Origin: Streptosporangiaceae bacterium
GTDB taxonomy: Bacteria; Actinomycetota; Actinomycetes; Streptosporangiales; Streptosporangiaceae
NCBI GenBank assembly: GCA_030040815.1
Contig: JASHSZ010000453.1
Span: 1-5,188, forward strand
Length of the DNA: 5,188 nt
Reading direction: 5' to 3'
The notes beneath the pieces were generated by a model that worked only from the letters and a program-made list of their open reading frames with translations, had not been told where the DNA came from and made no database searches. Positions 1-5,188 of this stretch are shown piece after piece. Position 1 is the stretch's first letter. Every line of letters starts with the position of its first letter. The position numbers and the translations under genes are program-made.

Positions 1-299
1 GCCAGGCCGGCGGGCTGGCAGACCAGGTTCACGCAGTAGTGCATCCCGTAGGTGAAGTACACATAGGCGTGGCCGGGTGGTCCGAACATGACGGCGTTGC
101 GGGCGGTCCGGCCACGGTAGGAGTGCGACGCCGCATCGATCGCGCCCCGGTATGCCTCGACCTCCACGAGCCGGGCGGCCACCAGTCCCGCCGGACTGGC
201 GTGCCACAGCACGCAGCCCAGCAGGTCCGGCGCCACCTCGGTGGCCGGCCTGCCGAAGAACTCGCGGGGCAGCCGCTCCGTCGCGTCCTGATTGTGCAC
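1..299 (-). CDS. mpg: 3-methyladenine DNA glycosylase (Mpg/AAG family), N-terminal half
   Basis: Base-excision repair enzyme that flips alkylated or deaminated purines out of DNA and cuts the glycosidic bond. Only the first 99 codons are in the window; the family is usually about 200 residues in bacteria. Seen directly: LPREFF at residues 10-15, the VEVEAY block at 45-50, ASHS at 57-60, [12 protein letters not shown] at 65-76 and [14 protein letters not shown] at 78-91. From recall of the human AAG sequence, its active-site residues E125, Y127, H136, Y159 and N169 align without gaps to E48, Y50, H59, Y81 and N91, so the visible half of the active site is intact. The GTG at 299 is chosen because no ribosome binding site precedes it and a TACGCT -10 hexamer lies six bases upstream, as in a leaderless mRNA. 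The CDS continues beyond position 1. It is divergent from the hydrolase; mpg near argH is, to my knowledge, a recurring actinobacterial arrangement. Confidence 0.93.
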   Translation of the reverse strand, partial: MHNQDATERLPREFFGRPATEVAPDLLGCVLWHASPAGLVAARLVEVEAYRGAIDAASHSYRGRTARNAVMFGPPGHAYVYFTYGMHYCVNLVCQPAGL

Positions 300-305
300 G
301 GTCAG

Positions 306-311
306 AGCGTA
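306..311 (-). promoter_or_regulatory. Candidate -10 element of a leaderless mpg promoter
   Basis: On the minus strand TACGCT fits the TANNNT pattern. It is followed by six bases and then the GTG at 299, so transcription would begin at or next to the start codon. No convincing -35 hexamer is seen 16-19 bases upstream, which is common in actinobacterial promoters. This is inferred from spacing only. Confidence 0.4.
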
Positions 312-347
312 GCCAGAACTAGCGAGCTGCCAGCACGAATGGATCTT

Positions 348-398
348 GACGGGAGCGGCCTTACTGTCGCTGGCGTGACAGCCAGAGCCGCTCCCGTC
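348..398. repeat. Long palindrome (nested hairpin) between divergent genes
   Basis: A perfect 12-base inverted repeat has arms GACGGGAGCGGC (348-359) and GCCGCTCCCGTC (387-398). Inside it is a second inverted repeat, CTGTC (364-368) with GACAG (377-381), which can extend through a G-U and a C-G pair to a four-base loop (371-374). The whole is 51 bases. Both flanking genes point away from it and both predicted transcripts start outside it, so it is badly placed for an ordinary terminator or a leader RNA. It may be an operator, a dispersed palindromic repeat or a small-RNA hairpin. The right arm covers the expected -35 zone of the hydrolase promoter, so a protein bound there would be expected to affect that gene. 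Confidence 0.75.
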
Positions 399-414
399 GA
401 GCGGCGGTCGGCAC

Positions 415-420
415 TAGCGT
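415..420 (+). promoter_or_regulatory. Candidate -10 element of a leaderless hydrolase promoter
   Basis: TAGCGT fits TANNNT and is followed by seven bases before the GTG at 428, the spacing expected for a leaderless start. It overlaps the alternative in-frame GTG at 419, and if real it rules that start out. The -35 zone (about 392-397) lies in the right arm of the palindrome and does not resemble TTGACA. Confidence 0.42.
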
Positions 421-427
421 GGACGGC

Positions 428-1252
428 GTGCCTGACGCAGCTTTCCAGTCCGTGGAGATGTTCGGCGCGGCAGCCGGGCCCGGCCAGGAAGGGCCGGAGC
501 CGCGCCGGGTGCCGCTGCCGGCTCAGCGGTCCGGCGCCCCAGTGCCCGCCACCCTGTGGCTGCCGGCGGACGGCGCCGGCCCCTGGCCGGCCGTGCTGGT
601 CGGGCACGGCGCGGGCGGCCACAAGGAAGCGCCGATCGCGGTGCGCGCCGCCCGCGAGCTGACGGCGCTGGGCTGCGCGGTCGTATCCATCGACCTGCCA
701 TTCCACGGCGACCGGACCCCACCGGACGAGGTCGGGTTGTCAGCGACCGAGCGCCGTAGCCGCCTCGGACTCGACGGCTGGCGGGCACGCAACGCCGTCG
801 CGACCACGGAGGCCGTCGCGGACTGGCGCGCGGCGCTCGACGCGGCGCAGGGCCGGCCCGAGGTAAGCGGGGGCCCCGCCGGGTACTTCGGCCTGTCCCT
901 CGGCACCCGGTCCGGCCTGCCGCTGACGGCGGCCGAGGACCGCATCAGCGCCGCTGCGCTCGGGCTGTTTGGCTACTCGGCCGAGACCGGCCCAGCCGGG
1001 GTCGCCGAGGCGGCGCGCGGCGTCACGGTGCCCGTGCTGTTCCTGGTGCAGTGGGACGATGAGCTCTATCCGCGCGACGACGGGCTAGCGCTGTTCGACC
1101 TGCTGGCGTCGCCGCGCAAGACGCTGCACGCCAGCCCCGGCAGGCACCTCGACATCCCGGCTGCGGAGATCAGCGCCGCGCTGAAGTTCGTCGCCCGGCA
1201 GCTCCGCGGCGGCAGCAACGACGAGCGGGCCTTCCCCGTTGCGCCGGCCTGA
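428..1252 (+). CDS. Alpha/beta hydrolase, dienelactone-hydrolase-like
   Basis: A predicted 274-residue serine hydrolase, cytoplasmic because no signal peptide or membrane segment is visible. Counting from the GTG at 428, the oxyanion-hole strand and loop VLVGHGAGGHKE is at 56-67, the segment SIDLPFHGDR is at 87-96, and the nucleophile elbow GLSLG is at 155-159 with S157 as nucleophile. The likely acid is in QWDDE (D210 or D211) and the histidine is H240 in GRHLDIP, so the triad is in the order and spacing of the fold. The N-terminal 40 residues are Pro/Ala/Gly-rich and look variable. An in-frame GTG at 419 would add three residues, but the TAGCGT hexamer at 415-420 favours 428. The gene is alone on its strand, divergent from mpg and convergent with argH, with no sign of a shared pathway. 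The fold is clear; esterase, lipase, peptidase and dienelactone hydrolase activities cannot be told apart from the sequence. Confidence 0.88.
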   Translation: MPDAAFQSVEMFGAAAGPGQEGPEPRRVPLPAQRSGAPVPATLWLPADGAGPWPAVLVGHGAGGHKEAPIAVRAARELTALGCAVVSIDLPFHGDRTPPDEVGLSATERRSRLGLDGWRARNAVATTEAVADWRAALDAAQGRPEVSGGPAGYFGLSLGTRSGLPLTAAEDRISAAALGLFGYSAETGPAGVAEAARGVTVPVLFLVQWDDELYPRDDGLALFDLLASPRKTLHASPGRHLDIPAAEISAALKFVARQLRGGSNDERAFPVAPA

Positions 1253-1327
1253 GCGAAGCTCCCGCGGTCCGCACGGCACGCCACCGGGCCAGCTCTGCCT
1301 GGTGACTGCCTTGCAGCCAGTTACTCT

Positions 1328-1350
1328 GGCCGGTCGTCGAGGTACCGGCC
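1328..1350 (-). terminator. Hairpin just past the argH stop, possible terminator
   Basis: A perfect seven-base stem, GGCCGGT (1328-1334) with ACCGGCC (1344-1350), encloses a nine-base loop and starts one base after the argH stop codon. No U-run follows on either strand, so it would be a stem-only terminator of the kind often proposed in actinobacteria. It could also stop hydrolase transcripts from the other side. A weaker bulged pairing (1284-1292 with 1326-1333) overlaps it. The rest of the gap 1253-1327 holds nothing else I can support. Confidence 0.45.
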
Positions 1351-1351
1351 G

Positions 1352-5188
<3,837 letters not shown>

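Noticed and set aside
302..945. Minus-strand frames opposite the start of the hydrolase gene
   Set aside because: They have no motifs, and the plus-strand frame there carries the full alpha/beta-hydrolase signature.
1253..1351. Small gene or RNA gene in the gap between hydrolase and argH
   Set aside because: Only short hairpins are present; no start with a ribosome binding site, no tRNA-like fold and no conserved motif seen.

Overview
The window looks like chromosomal DNA of a high-GC actinobacterium. Coding sequence is strongly G/C-biased at third positions, GTG starts are common, at least two genes seem to lack a ribosome binding site, and the argF protein resembles the mycobacterial type. 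I cannot name the genus from sequence alone. I see no insertion sequence, CRISPR array, tRNA or rRNA.

Layout. From 1 to 299 on the minus strand is the N-terminal half of a 3-methyladenine DNA glycosylase (Mpg/AAG family), cut by the window edge. A 128-bp divergent intergenic region (300-427) follows, dominated by a long palindrome (348-398). Next is a plus-strand alpha/beta hydrolase (428-1252), which converges on argH (1352-2785, minus); the 99-bp gap between them holds a hairpin just past the argH stop. Divergent from argH, across a very short gap, is a plus-strand Mrp/ApbC-type P-loop ATPase (2835-3701). It converges on argR (3698-4264, minus), and their two TAG stops share one CTAG. Upstream of argR, with start and stop codons overlapping, is argF (4261-5188, minus), missing only about its start codon.

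How the genes fit together. argF (ornithine to citrulline), argR (the arginine-responsive repressor) and argH (argininosuccinate to arginine plus fumarate) are the tail of the actinobacterial arginine operon, which commonly runs argC-J-B-D-F-R-G-H. Here argG is absent between argR and argH. Its place is taken by an opposite-strand Mrp-like gene, so argH stands alone and needs its own promoter. The argH-mpg neighbourhood is also interrupted by the opposite-strand hydrolase. In effect an arginine cluster carries two opposite-strand genes.

The points most worth following up are the Mrp-like ATPase (CxxC kept, no N-terminal DUF59/MIP18 domain visible, altered central segment, ambiguous start), the palindrome between two apparently leaderless divergent promoters, and the imperfect inverted repeat around the argH promoter. 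I see no clearly new multi-gene defence or mobile system.
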